Source: Caprella mutica (taxonomy: Eukaryota; Arthropoda; Malacostraca; Amphipoda; Caprellidae). Taken from it: a stretch of 64,000 nucleotides of DNA. Made by a program: the position numbers and the translations under genes. The stretch is from NCBI GenBank assembly GCA_947561585.1, contig CANNZV010001471.1:62001-126000 (forward strand). Reading direction: 5' to 3'. Under the pieces are notes generated by a model that did not search any database, had not been told where the DNA came from, and saw only the letters and a list, made by a program, of their open reading frames with translations. Shown here one piece after another: positions 27,101-34,744 of this stretch; position 1 is the first letter of the stretch; every line of letters starts with the position of its first letter.

Positions 27101-29564
27101 CAACATTTCAAAATTAAGGTCCAAAATTCAACATTTCAAAGTGAAGGTCCAAAATTCAATATTTCAAAATTAAGGTCAAAATTCAACATTTCAAAATGAA
27201 GGTCGAAAATTCAACATTTCAAAATTAAGGTCAAAATTCAACATTTCAAAATGAAGGTCGAAAATTCAACATTTCAAAATTAAGGTCCAAAATTCAACAT
27301 TTCAAAATTAAGGTCAAAATTCAACATTTCAAAATGAAAGTCGAAAATTCAACATTTCAAAGTGAAGGTCCAAAATCAACATTTCAAAATTAAGGTCCAA
27401 AATTCAACATTTCAAAATTAAGGTCAAAATTCAACATTTCAAAATGAAGGTCGAAAATTCAACATTTCAAAATTAAGGTCCAAATTCAACATTTCAAAAT
27501 GAAGGTCAAAATTCAACATTTCAAAATCAAGGTCAAAAATTCAACATTTCAAAATGAAGGTCCAAATTCAACATTTCAAAATGAAGGTCCAAAATTCAAC
27601 ATTTCAAAGTGAAGGTCCAAAATTCAACATTTCAAAATTAAGGTCAAAATTCTACATTTCAAAATGAAGGTCCAAAATTCAACATTTCAAAATTAAGGTC
27701 AAAATTCAACATTTCAAAATTAAGGTCCAAAATTCAACATTTCAAAATTAAGGTCCAAAATTCAACATTTCAAAATTAAGGTCAAAATTCAACATTTCAA
27801 AGTGAAGGTCCAAAATTCAACATTTCAAAATTAAGGTCAAAATTCAACATTTCAAAGTGAAGGTCCAAAATTCAACATTTCAAAATTGAGGTCAAAATTC
27901 AACATTTCAAAATTGAGGTCAAAATTCAACATTTCAAAATTAAGGTCCAAAATTCAACATTTCAAAATTAAGGTCAAAATTCAACATTTCAAAATTAAGG
28001 TCCAAATTTTACATTTCAAAATGAAGGTCAAAATTCAACATTTCAAAATTAAGGTCCAAATTCTACATTTCAAAATGAAGGTCAAAATTCAACATTTCAA
28101 AATTAAGGTCAAAATTCAACATTTCAAAATTAAGATCAAAATTCAACATTTCAAAGTGAAGGTCCAAAATTCAACATTTCAAAATTAAGGTCAAAAATTC
28201 AACATTTCAAAATTAAGGTCAAAATTCAACATTTCAAAATTAAGATCAAAATTCAACATTTCAAAGTGAAGGTCCAAAATTCAACATTTCAAAATTAAGG
28301 TCAAAAATTCAACATTTCAAAATTAAGGTCCAAATTCTACATTTCAAAATGAAGGTCAAAATTCAACATTTCAAAATTAAGGTCAAAATCCAGTAATTCA
28401 AAAAAGTTGTGCAGGATGAGCATAACATGGTAAATATTTTATCCAGAACAGGACTTGATAAACCATCTTTATTGTTGGTTGCCACCTTAGTACGTTTCAT
28501 CAGACGAATAGCATGCAAAGTAGAGTAAAGATTTATTCCTTCCCACACACCAGAGTAATTCCCACTCCAACGATCTCACCCACAATGAGCCTCTCATATA
28601 ATTTTGTGAGAGCATTCGCAATAGAAATTGCACTGTATTCTGACACACGCGAAAATCTAACTGATTCGTTGAAATTGGATCCAATGTGAAAGTTTCATTC
28701 CAAACCGGTGGAATGGAGACAAATTATTGAAATTAAATTGTATGTTAATTCAAAAAAAATATTTATACCATTTTATTACATAATCAATATTTGATAGTTG
28801 TTTTATTTTCTAAATAATACCAAACTTCGTTCCGTTCTTTATTAATGGCAATCGTTAACGTTCTGATATATGAATTATTATATGATCATCGCCATAGTCG
28901 AATGCAGAAAAGAAACTGAAGTTTAAATTGGTATTGTGTAGTTCAATAGATTATAGTTATTTTCTGAATATAAAGTTACTGTTTAATTTTAGTTACTCAC
29001 CGAGGGCAGTTCTGGGAGAGACAAAAGGGACGTCTGAATGTGAGAGTTGGAGTACTGGTCCGGCTCTATCGGACATGGATTCTTCGTGTAGTCACAGTCA
29101 GCCCCATTGGACATTACTTGTCCGTTAGCACAAAGTGTATCCTCAAAGGTTTGTCTCTTAGGAACCTGATACCGTGATGGATACAGGGGATCACCAGGCA
29201 CCCCCTTCTCCTCAAAGACCCCCCATCGGAACTTTGCCCACTCGACGGCTAGGAGTCTTGCAGTATCCGAATGTGACTCGTTAGAATTCACTCTTAGGAT
29301 GTCGTAACCGATTCGAATTTTATCCCCGGGTTTTCCGCAGCTTTGGCTCTGCTGAGCCATTGGGTTGCTCCCGAAGATTGGGTGGCGGTTTTCGATGGTT
29401 ATGTGTGGTATAGACGGAGACACGGCGGCACCCAGTGGCTGCATCATAGAGCAGGTTAAACCGTCTGCCCGCCATGTTGGTGGTATAACGATTGTTGCTG
29501 AACGGAGTGAGGCCCTGCCGTGGGTGAACTTCGCTAGGTAGGACGAGAAGAGTCGAAGAACATT
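14272..29564 (-). CDS. CLCA family (calcium-activated chloride channel regulator-like) gene, ten exons, 5' end missing
   Basis: Spliced coding sequence on the minus strand: 29564-29001, 26149-26028, 25697-25586, 25136-24327, 24125-23822, 21433-21261, 19300-19149, 18341-18110, 15716-15551, 15119-14272. All introns are GT-AG, phases match at each junction, and the sum is 3483 nt (1160 residues plus stop). Visible residue order: CLCA N-terminal domain about 1-230, VWA about 250-440, beta-sandwich/DUF1973-like about 450-690, Cys-Cys-Gly-Ser segment about 706-709, FN3-like about 745-855, transmembrane helix about 900-929, cytoplasmic tail 930-1160. Known CLCA proteins are secreted or type I membrane proteins that modulate calcium-activated chloride channels and cleave themselves with a zinc HExxH site. 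Here the site reads VEWAK and the VWA metal site is degraded, so I infer a non-catalytic member. The exon encoding the signal peptide is not identified; it may lie upstream at higher coordinates. Confidence 0.93.
15551..15716 (-). CDS. CLCA exon i: end of FN3-like domain and stalk
   Basis: 166 nt, enters phase 0, leaves phase 1. Acceptor ttcaatcccctccag, donor GTAAGAGTCAT. It begins FRFQKLWYVTIRAVDEVGNI, then GQVGNIVPLWIARPP and a Thr/Ser-rich stalk (TTRTQPGLTTSSETY). The family equivalent is ...FxAIQAxDxxxxxSxxSNIAxVxxFIPP. Confidence 0.92.
16083..17045. mobile_element. FB5: 963-bp long inverted repeat in a CLCA intron
   Basis: GGTAAATTGCTCG at the left end and CGAGCAATTTACC at the right. 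Each arm begins with an array of ACAATTGCTCGAA-type units (16085-16290; 16845-17043), then about 250 bp of near-identical unique arm (e.g. CTTGTTTCTTTTTAGTAACT against AGTTACTAAAAAGAAACAAG), around a loop near 16535-16600. No ORF of its own apart from repeat frames. The 12-mer ACCGAGATGACA lies just outside both ends (16064-16075 and 17050-17061). Confidence 0.9.
17183..17426. mobile_element. FB1 element, full, with altered core
   Basis: GGGTAAGCTCCGCGTTATCG facing CCGATAACTTAGGAATCACC. The core has extra GGTATC/GATAGG copies (17271-17334), a locally rearranged palindrome. Confidence 0.8.
17807..18017. mobile_element. FB1 element, full, with core
   Basis: GGGGTGAATTCCAAGTTATC facing CAATAACTCGAAACTCACCC, with the double hairpin near 17899-17931. 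Confidence 0.8.
18110..18341 (-). CDS. CLCA exon h: FN3-like segment
   Basis: 232 nt, enters phase 2, leaves phase 0. Acceptor cctcatcatttcag, donor GTGAATGAAAG. It reads ILDLQVSINESTQTISLVWT, then SPGDDWDFGSASFYEALIG and ends YTTLNLHKLEQ. The WTxPGDDxDxGxAxxYE pattern is the conserved FN3-like stretch of CLCA proteins. Confidence 0.93.
19149..19300 (-). CDS. CLCA exon g: Cys-Cys-Gly-Ser segment leading into FN3
   Basis: 152 nt, enters phase 0, leaves with two bases of a split Arg codon. Acceptor ctattccctgttcag, donor GTAAGGCAATT. It reads SQFTTSAPVHCCGSIIKHK, then SRAPPFTRIVSWGDLELVES and DILPPS(R). The end joins the next exon as PPSRILDL, matching CLCA (D.FPPSRITDL). It was inferred because the phases of the flanking exons required a missing piece; this ORF supplies exactly the needed phases. 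Confidence 0.9.
19317..19470. mobile_element. FB1 left half with core remnant
   Basis: GGGTAAGTTATGAATTATCG, CACATTCTCGATCATGTAAG and ggtatctatgatacctgg. The right arm is missing; an FB3 element follows at once. Confidence 0.7.
19473..19794. mobile_element. FB3 element, 322-bp copy
   Basis: TACAGGGTGTTTCATATA to ATGAAACACCCTGTATA with TA flanks. Shares the block CAATGTTTGTTT... to ...CATCTTGGTAACGAAACATT with the 4293 copy but is internally shorter. Confidence 0.8.
19945..20280. mobile_element. FB2 element with expanded right arm
   Basis: Left arm GTAGAACTCCTCTATAGTGA (2-3 units), core CTACAGGCTATTTTACGGCA and GACTAAAGAATATTTG, then about 14 copies of TTCACTATAGAGGAG (20069-20275). Located in a CLCA intron. 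Confidence 0.85.
20281..20981. other. Intronic stretch
   Basis: No gene. Short direct repeats of TGATCTATT around 20575-20705. Confidence 0.4.
20982..21165. mobile_element. FB1 element, right end decayed
   Basis: GGGTTAGTGCTGAGTTACCG, CATATTTTCGATTATG and core ggtatccatgatacttacag. The right arm is only partly recognisable. Confidence 0.6.
21261..21433 (-). CDS. CLCA exon f: DGIYSRYL segment
   Basis: 173 nt, enters phase 1, leaves phase 0. Acceptor ccggtcttcag, donor GTGAGTGTGCT. It reads PDITGNDGIYSRYLPPLHAY, then PGTYFLTAHVDDNASTALIG and ends SHLKYYQQ. This is the family DGIYSRYF...GxYSLKVHV stretch. The frame was missed by simple ORF detection because the exon has no in-frame start. Confidence 0.92.
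21648..21845. repeat. Dispersed repeat D1, copy 2
   Basis: Begins TTGTCCATTACGGTAAATAT as at 8085, and continues TGATAAATTACTATTGTATT as at 46738. Confidence 0.75.
21846..23163. other. Intron with a non-repetitive, less AT-rich part (22370-23060)
   Basis: No exon fits the CLCA phases here and none is needed. The 22640-23060 part has no tandem repeats and higher G+C than its surroundings, so it is a candidate regulatory island by composition only. Confidence 0.25.
23164..23345. mobile_element. FB1 element, left end and core
   Basis: GGAGTAACTCACGAATTGTC, TGCATTTTCGATCACAGAAG and core agtatctgtgatacctgcaa with its inverted partner; right end not clear. Confidence 0.6.
23822..24125 (-). CDS. 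CLCA exon e: beta-sandwich segment after VWA
   Basis: 304 nt, enters phase 0, leaves phase 1. Acceptor ttttctcatttag, donor GTGAGTCGAG. It starts RGLWSYTIENKADSHQGLHV (family: GTWxYSLxN) and ends YSPIYVDLLDNGSG, joining the next exon to give LLDNGSGDPDITGNDG. This matches the CLCA LLDNGAGADxxKxDGxYSRYF motif. An alternative acceptor two bases further in would break the frame. Confidence 0.93.
24327..25136 (-). CDS. CLCA exon d: VWA domain body and following strand-rich segment
   Basis: 270 codons, phase 0 to 0. Acceptor gttttctttcag, donor GTAATTAATT. It begins SRWEYLRKAVRKVIVYDIP, then IGIVTFNSVAHRVAPL (family: GIVTFxSxA). The loop that normally carries GGTSICSGL reads SQKCILCGI, and the TDGED strand end reads TSGAS (residues 364-368). 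The rest gives VPVIYPMGSGSGRSHSYVSH, STGTFALDDSLGPNTRF and FVNLEDVQ, in the position of the CLCA segment that follows the VWA (FxVDSTVGxDTxF...). Confidence 0.92.
25586..25697 (-). CDS. CLCA exon c: start of VWA domain with altered MIDAS
   Basis: 112 nt, completes the split Arg codon and ends in phase 0. Acceptor ccgagcag (weak pyrimidine tract), donor GTGAGCCCATC. It ends VPRYVFVIEDTMSMNIQ. In a standard VWA/CLCA the beta-1 strand ends DxSxS (DKSGSM). Here it is E-D-T-M-S-M, residues 258-263, so the first Asp and first Ser of the metal site are changed. Confidence 0.9.
26028..26149 (-). CDS. CLCA exon b: end of N-terminal domain
   Basis: 122 nt, enters phase 0 and leaves with two bases of a split Arg codon. 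Acceptor ...gttgcag, donor GTCAGTGTG. It reads VQNFCDNRTHNREALTKQN followed by ALCHGLSAWEVIERSVDF, matching the CLCA signature of VxFC...HNxEAPN.QNxxC...STWEVIxxSxDF. This is one of the most diagnostic pieces for the family. Confidence 0.93.
27062..28386. repeat. 26/27-bp tandem array, about 49 copies, in a CLCA intron
   Basis: Unit AATTCAACATTTCAAAATTA followed by AGGTCAA or AGGTCCAA. Length switches by single bases and AATTAAGG/AATGAAGG/AGTGAAGG subtypes are mixed. Confidence 0.95.
28400..28690 (-). other. Protein-like but interrupted stretch inside a CLCA intron
   Basis: Minus-strand frames give SIPPVWNETFTLDP, then in another frame VSEYSAISIANALTKLYERL and GEIVGVGITLVCG, followed by a stop. 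Nothing keeps one frame over the whole stretch. It borders the 27-bp array. It may be a decayed coding fragment; I assign no family. Confidence 0.15.
29001..29564 (-). CDS. CLCA exon a (first found): N-terminal metalloprotease-like domain
   Basis: 188 codons, phase 0 at both ends. The acceptor has a strong pyrimidine tract (tttctctctttttcag); the donor is GTGAGTAACT. It starts NVLRLFSSYLAKF and contains ATIVIPPTW, SQSCGKPGD and AVEWAKFRWGVFEEKG, which line up with the family pattern of ...ILIPxTW..., ...CGxxGE... and HEWAHxRWGVFDE. The two zinc-binding histidines are replaced (V107, K111) while the catalytic-position glutamate E108 remains. The C-terminal part is cysteine-bearing (CANGQVMSNGADC). 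The preceding part of the family (signal peptide and about 50 residues) must be encoded by an exon not seen here. Confidence 0.93.
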
Positions 29565-29827
29565 CTGAAAAAGAGAGAAAAAACATTGTAATTTAGAATA
29601 CTGATTTAATACAATGATGGACACCTAGAAAGTTAGACGTAAAGTTTCATCTTTTCAAGTTTAAAAATTTGTCTAAGAGTTTTAGAATAGCTCTGAATTG
29701 GTAAAAATGAAAAACATTTTTCTACTACATTATTTAATATTTTTTTTTTTATAATTAGATACGAATAATTTGACAGTTGTAACCTTAAGAAATATTAATT
29801 GATATCCATACTATGAAATCATACGAA

Positions 29828-30060
29828 CAGTAGAACTCCACTATAATGAAATCCTGTATAGTGAGTGTATAATTCTGAGTAACTATATTGAGTCCTGTAT
29901 AGTTAACTTATTTTTTACTCTGCCATTTACTCTCTAACTTTTTATTGAACTGATGGTCATTTATGGCAAACTAAAAAAAATTGTTGCCTATACAGGTTAC
30001 AACACTATTCTGGACACTACATTCACTATAGAGGACTTCATTACATAGGAGTTGACTGTA
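29828..30060. mobile_element. FB2 element, unexpanded
   Basis: CAGTAGAACTCCACTATAAT on the left; TTCACTATAGAGGACTTC and GGAGTTGACTGT on the right. Centre GGCAAACTAAAAAAAATTGT resembles the FB2 core. Confidence 0.7.
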
Positions 30061-30186
30061 TTTATTTAATTCCTTTTAAGCGGATGTTTATAAGAGATAA
30101 TACAATACAGAGATTCTGTGTAATTCTGTAGGAACACAAATTTCAAAAAGGAACTTTCTACATATCCTTCGCAACCGAATTCGACT

Positions 30187-30461
30187 GTAAAGGGCCCGTG
30201 CACACAAAAGGGTTTTTAAGTCTTTCCATCAGACTTTTTGCTAAGCTCCTCCTACTTTTTTCACGAGAATATAAGATAAAACGATATAAATGTTATTTAT
30301 TTTAGTTTGTATCCATGATACCTGCAGGTATCATGGATACAAACTAAAATAAATAACATTTATCTCGTTTTTTCTTATATTCTTGTGGAAAAAGTAGGAG
30401 GAGCTTAGCGAAAAGTCTGGTGGAAAGACTTAAAAAAGCCTGCGTGTGTACGGCCCTTTAG
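30187..30461. mobile_element. Near-perfect 275-bp hairpin with foreign ends and an FB1-type core
   Basis: TAAAGGGCCCGTGCACAC faces GTGTGTACGGCCCTTTA. Arms include GCTCCTCCTACTTTTTTCAC facing GTGGAAAAAGTAGGAGGAGC. The centre at 30308-30341 is the FB1 double hairpin bar its first base pair. The ends do not resemble FB1. Confidence 0.9.
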
Positions 30462-30560
30462 TTAGCACTCCCCACATCTCTTCCCTTTCCTTCTCCTCCA
30501 TTCGACATCTCTCCCCTTTTCTCCCCTCCATATAATCACAATTTGTTTACCCGCAATCAA

Positions 30561-30704
30561 AATGCCCAGGTTTGTAGAAGCTGAGTTGGACATTCGGCTC
30601 CTAATTGGGAATTTGTTGACACACGGACTTCAAAAAGTGATGACGAATTGCTCTTCTTACGAGGAATACATCACCATTATTTGCCACGCAACAAAAGAAT
30701 ACTA
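30561..30704 (+). other. Short ORF of 47 aa, unassigned
   Basis: ATG frame MPRFVEAELDIRLLIGNLLT ending in THEY-like KEY and TAA, lying just beyond the hairpin at 30187-30461. Non-repetitive, but too short to call a gene. Confidence 0.12.
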
Positions 30705-31436
30705 ACTAACAAGCCCAGTTATTCATGATGGTTTAACTGTAGTTATGATTTCTCTGTAGAAGCTATAGTTATGCAAATTATCTTTTCACGCAACATTTGG
30801 GCAAACACTAAAACATATTTGGCTAATTATATTCATTCCGTTTAGGCTTTGATCTTTGCTTGTTCTTAATAAACTTATTTTGCAGTAAAATTATCGTAAA
30901 TATAGTTAGGAATGTATCTATGTAATCTATTTTTATGTATTCCTTTTTTCCAATAAAGAATTTAACTCGCATTCGTTCAGGTGGGTCCTAGTAAACAGCT
31001 GATTTAATTATAAAGTGTATGCAGTTGCGCCTAGTCACAATAATTTCAGTGTGTATTTTCTGGTTCTATAAACTATAATGCGGATGCTAACATCTCATCA
31101 GCAAATCATGAAAACTCACCAACGATAAATGAATACAATTGTTTATTTCAATTAAGTTTGTCTTTCTAGCATTTAAATTAGTAATTAGAAACACAAATTA
31201 GGCCCAACAGTCTGAAGTGGCGTGTGTGAATTATTAAATACATTTCGTGGCTACATTATTTTGCTGAGCATTTGTTTAATTGTTTGTCATCAAAGTGCGA
31301 CTTTGAAGACTTTAATTGAATATATTATTATGTGAGAGAAGATTCCTTACTAGAGGAACAGCACTAAAGGATGGAAAATCTTGCCGCCGTGGAGTACTGA
31401 TTGATGCCGCCCACGACAAACAATTTATGAATTCGG
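30705..31436. other. Non-coding stretch
   Basis: No gene or repeat recognised. Confidence 0.4.
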
Positions 31437-32236
31437 TTCTGTTGGTGTTCAACTGTGTTCTGTAGGTGTTTAACTGTGTTCTGTAGGTGTTCAACTGTGT
31501 TCTGTAGGTGTTCAACTGTGTTCTGTAGGTGTTCAACTGTGTTCTGTAGGTGTTCAACTGTGTTCTGTAGGTGTTCAACTGTGTTCTGTAGGTGTTCAAC
31601 TGTGTTCTGTAGGTGTTCAACTGTGTTCTGTAGGTGTTCAACTGTGTTCTGTAGGTGTTCAACTGTGTTCTGTAGGTGTTCAACTGTGTTCAGTAGGTGT
31701 TCAACTGTGTTCTGTAGGTGTTCAACTGTGTTCTGTAGGTGTTCAACTGTGTTCTGTAGGTGTTCAACTGTGTTCTGTTGGTGTTCAACTGTGTTCTGTA
31801 GGTGTTCAGCTGTGTTCTGTTGGTGTTCAACTGTGTTCTGTAGGTGTTCAACTGTGTTCTGTAGGTGTTCAGCTGTATTCTGTAGGTGTTCAACTGTGTT
31901 CTGTAGGTGTTCAACTGTGTTCTGTAGGTGTTCAACTGTGTTCTGTAGGTGTTCAACTGTGTTCTGTAGGTGTTTAACTGTGTTCCGTAGGTGTTCACTG
32001 TGTTCTGTAGGTGTTCAACTGTGTTCTGTAGGTGTTTAACTGTGTTCTGTAGGTGTTCAACTGTGTTCTGTAGGTGTTTAACTGTGTTCCGTAGGTGTTC
32101 ACTGTGTTCTGTAGGTGTTCAACTGTGTTCTGTAGGTGTTCAACTGTGTTCTGTAGGTGTTCAACTGTGTTCTGTAGGTGTTCAACTGTGTTCTGTAGGT
32201 GTTCAACTGTATTCTGTAGGTGTTCAACTGTGTTGT
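31437..32236. repeat. 21-bp tandem array, about 38 copies
   Basis: Unit GTGTTCAACTGTGTTCTGTA plus G. Because 21 is a multiple of 3 it gives long open frames on both strands (CRCSTVF; NTYRTQL). A block of about 106 bp around 31960-32095 is duplicated with the same GTTTAAC and TTCCGTAGGTGTTCACTG variants. Confidence 0.95.
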
Positions 32237-32240
32237 GTCA

Positions 32241-32530
32241 ACAAACCATTTATTGAACTGATATCAGAATAATTTCCTATTCACGCTATCAGCTGCTTGC
32301 CAAGCGTATTATTAGGTTAGTGTGACGGACAGACAGACACAAACCATTTATTGAACTGATATCAGAATAATTCCTATTCACGCTATCAGCTGCTTGCCAA
32401 GCGTATTATTAGGTTAGTGTGACGGACAGACAGACACAAACCATTTATTGAACTGATATCAGAATAATTTCCTATCCATGCTATCAGCTGCTTGCCAAGC
32501 GTATTATTAGGTTAGTGTGACGGACAGACG
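32241..32530. repeat. 97/98-bp tandem repeat, three copies
   Basis: Unit starts AAACCATTTATTGAACTGAT at 32243, 32341 and 32438 and ends GTGTGACGGACAGACAGACA. It follows the 21-bp array directly. Confidence 0.95.
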
Positions 32531-32672
32531 CAAGCTGTTCTAGTTATACTACAGATTGCTAATGCTTATATATATTTGTATGAGTAAAATATTCGGTATA
32601 ATTTCTATGACAAAAACTATGAAAAAAACTTAGAAAAAGATAATATTATGTACAATTGCTTATCTAGGAATA

Positions 32673-32896
32673 TTAGGTAAAGTTACGAATAATAGGTCAG
32701 TTTCACATCTTCGGTCATGTTTGAAAAAACGATATAATAATAATTTTATTTTTATTTGTATCCATGATACCTACAGGTATCATGGATAGTGGATACCAAT
32801 AATATTTAAAAAAATTAAATAATTATTATTACCTATATCGTTTTTTCTTATATGACCGAAAATTTGAAACCGACCAATAATTCGTAACTTTCCCTA
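32673..32896. mobile_element. FB1 element, full, with core
   Basis: AGGTAAAGTTACGAATAATA facing AATTCGTAACTTTCCCTA; CACATCTTCGGTCATG facing TATGACCGAAAATTTG. The core has a small ATAGTGG insertion. Confidence 0.85.
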
Positions 32897-33248
32897 TGGC
32901 CTAGATGCTGTTGGCGATATAGTTTCATGTGATTATTTCCAGTGAGAATATTAGAGTAAACAATACATATTAAATGAATGTGTTCGTAAACAGACCGTAG
33001 ATTTATTGTGAGAAGATCGACAAAAATATTATGACTGAATACCGTCCGTATTATTACTTCACTAAAATTAATTAGAAGGATGAATGGGTTGGTGTTATTA
33101 TTGCAAACAGGACTGGAACACTAAGACTATTGGCAATTAAAGAGTATTTAAATTAAAGAGGGATAAATACATTATTAGATACATTTATAGCATTTCCTTT
33201 AGAAATATTTAAAAAATAGTCATTTGAATTATGATGGATTAAAAATCT

Positions 33249-33391
33249 TAGGGTAAGTTTCAAGTTATCGGACAGTTACACATTATCGATCATAAGAGAA
33301 AATGACTAAACTTATTATTTTATTAATTATTTTACATTTTTTCTTAAATTTTCGAAAATGTGGAACCGTCCGATAACTTGGAACTTACCCA
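33249..33391. mobile_element. FB1 element, full, no core
   Basis: TAGGGTAAGTTTCAAGTTAT facing ATAACTTGGAACTTACCC; CACATTATCGATCATAAG facing TTCGAAAATGTGG. Confidence 0.85.
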
Positions 33392-33451
33392 GTTTTTCTT
33401 TCTTTTATATTTTCTATTTCATTTATCCTTTTAAGTTAACTCTGTATAGTG

Positions 33452-33612
33452 GTGAATTTTAACTCACCATTGTACAATGGTGACTCCTAACTCACCATTG
33501 TACAATGGTGACTCCTAACTCACCATTGTACAATGGTGACTCCTAACTCACCATTGTATAATGGTGACTCCTAACTCACCATTGTATAATGACGTGACTC
33601 TTAATTCACCAC
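33452..33612. repeat. 28-bp tandem array, 5-6 copies, each a perfect hairpin
   Basis: Each unit holds the palindrome CACCATTGTACAATGGTG separated by ACTCCTAACT. The first and last copies are decayed. Confidence 0.9.
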
Positions 33613-34589
33613 TGTATTTAAATCCTGGTCGTCAGTTCACTCCATTTGATATTCTGAACCTAACACATTGTCCCCAGAATGAGAATAGTCTGCCTAACTG
33701 ACAGAGGCTGCGGTAACTTTGTTGACAGCCTACACTGTAATTACTCCATGTGTTAATGCCAAAACATAATTTAAATGCATATTGCGCCGCCGAACTTGAC
33801 ATATTTATTATCGGAGGGCTTTAGGCCGCAGCAGCATGGACAGTTTCGCGGGATTAGAGTCACCCGCCCGCACTACTCGGGTTATGTAGCGCTGTTTGAG
33901 GGAGGGAATAACTTGCAAAAATACGGAAGCTATGATGGCGAATATTTTTAATTATTACATATATTTTATTTATTAATCAGTGTTGTTTATTATACCTAAC
34001 TCCTGATAATATTATTTTTTGGGTGGTAAATTAGGAGGTGGCCTAAGAATAAGGTTTATGTGGTTTAATAAATTTAATTCGAATGCAGTAATTTAGTTAG
34101 CTACACTAACGTATTACCAATAATTCATTTGGTAAATGCACGTGCATGGCAGTTCTGCAGAACGATCGGACGCAATAGAAAAGTGTGTACGAAATTTAAC
34201 CCCGAAACTGTTGGTAGAAATCATAAGCAACATGTTATTCAAATTCCAATTCCTAATGATGTCGGTTCGTTAGAGTTGAATATATTCCTGGAATGCAACT
34301 TGCAGTATTCCATGCAGTTCCAGTAATGAGAAAGATATATTCTTTTTAAATGATTTGGCAGAAAGAGTTGCTACAGTTATACACCAGCGTGTTTTTTAGC
34401 TACAGAAATACTCCTAGTGAAGATGTACTAATTGATAAATAGTATATATAAAGTAATTATTAACCATTCAACATTATATAATCAGAGATGCGATATATAG
34501 AGAATGTCAAGTTAAAAATAAGTTCAATACGAATAAAAATATATAATGAATAGAGAAATGATCTAATACATTATGAGGAAAATTGTAAA
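33613..34589. other. Non-repetitive stretch, less AT-rich at 33650-33920
   Basis: No gene. The first 300 bp is higher in G+C (GGCTTTAGGCCGCAGCAGCA, CACCCGCCCGCACTACTCGG) and free of repeats; a possible conserved non-coding element. Confidence 0.25.
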
Positions 34590-34744
34590 TAGTTAATATT
34601 TCAACTCGTTATTTCAATTGGTATCCATGATACATGTAGGTATCATGGATACCAATTAAAATAACCAGTTGAAACGATTTATTCTTATTTTTCTTATATG
34701 ATCGTAAATGTAAAACTGTCCAATAACTCGGAACTTACACTATA
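34590..34744. mobile_element. FB1 right half with core
   Basis: Core ggtatccatgatacatgtag with partner, then TATATGATCGTAAATG and CCAATAACTCGGAACTTACA; the left end is not seen. Confidence 0.7.

Noticed and set aside
31312..32272. Long frames CRCSTVF (plus) and NTYRTQL (minus)
   Set aside because: 21-bp array open on both strands; no start context, splice or composition evidence for a gene.
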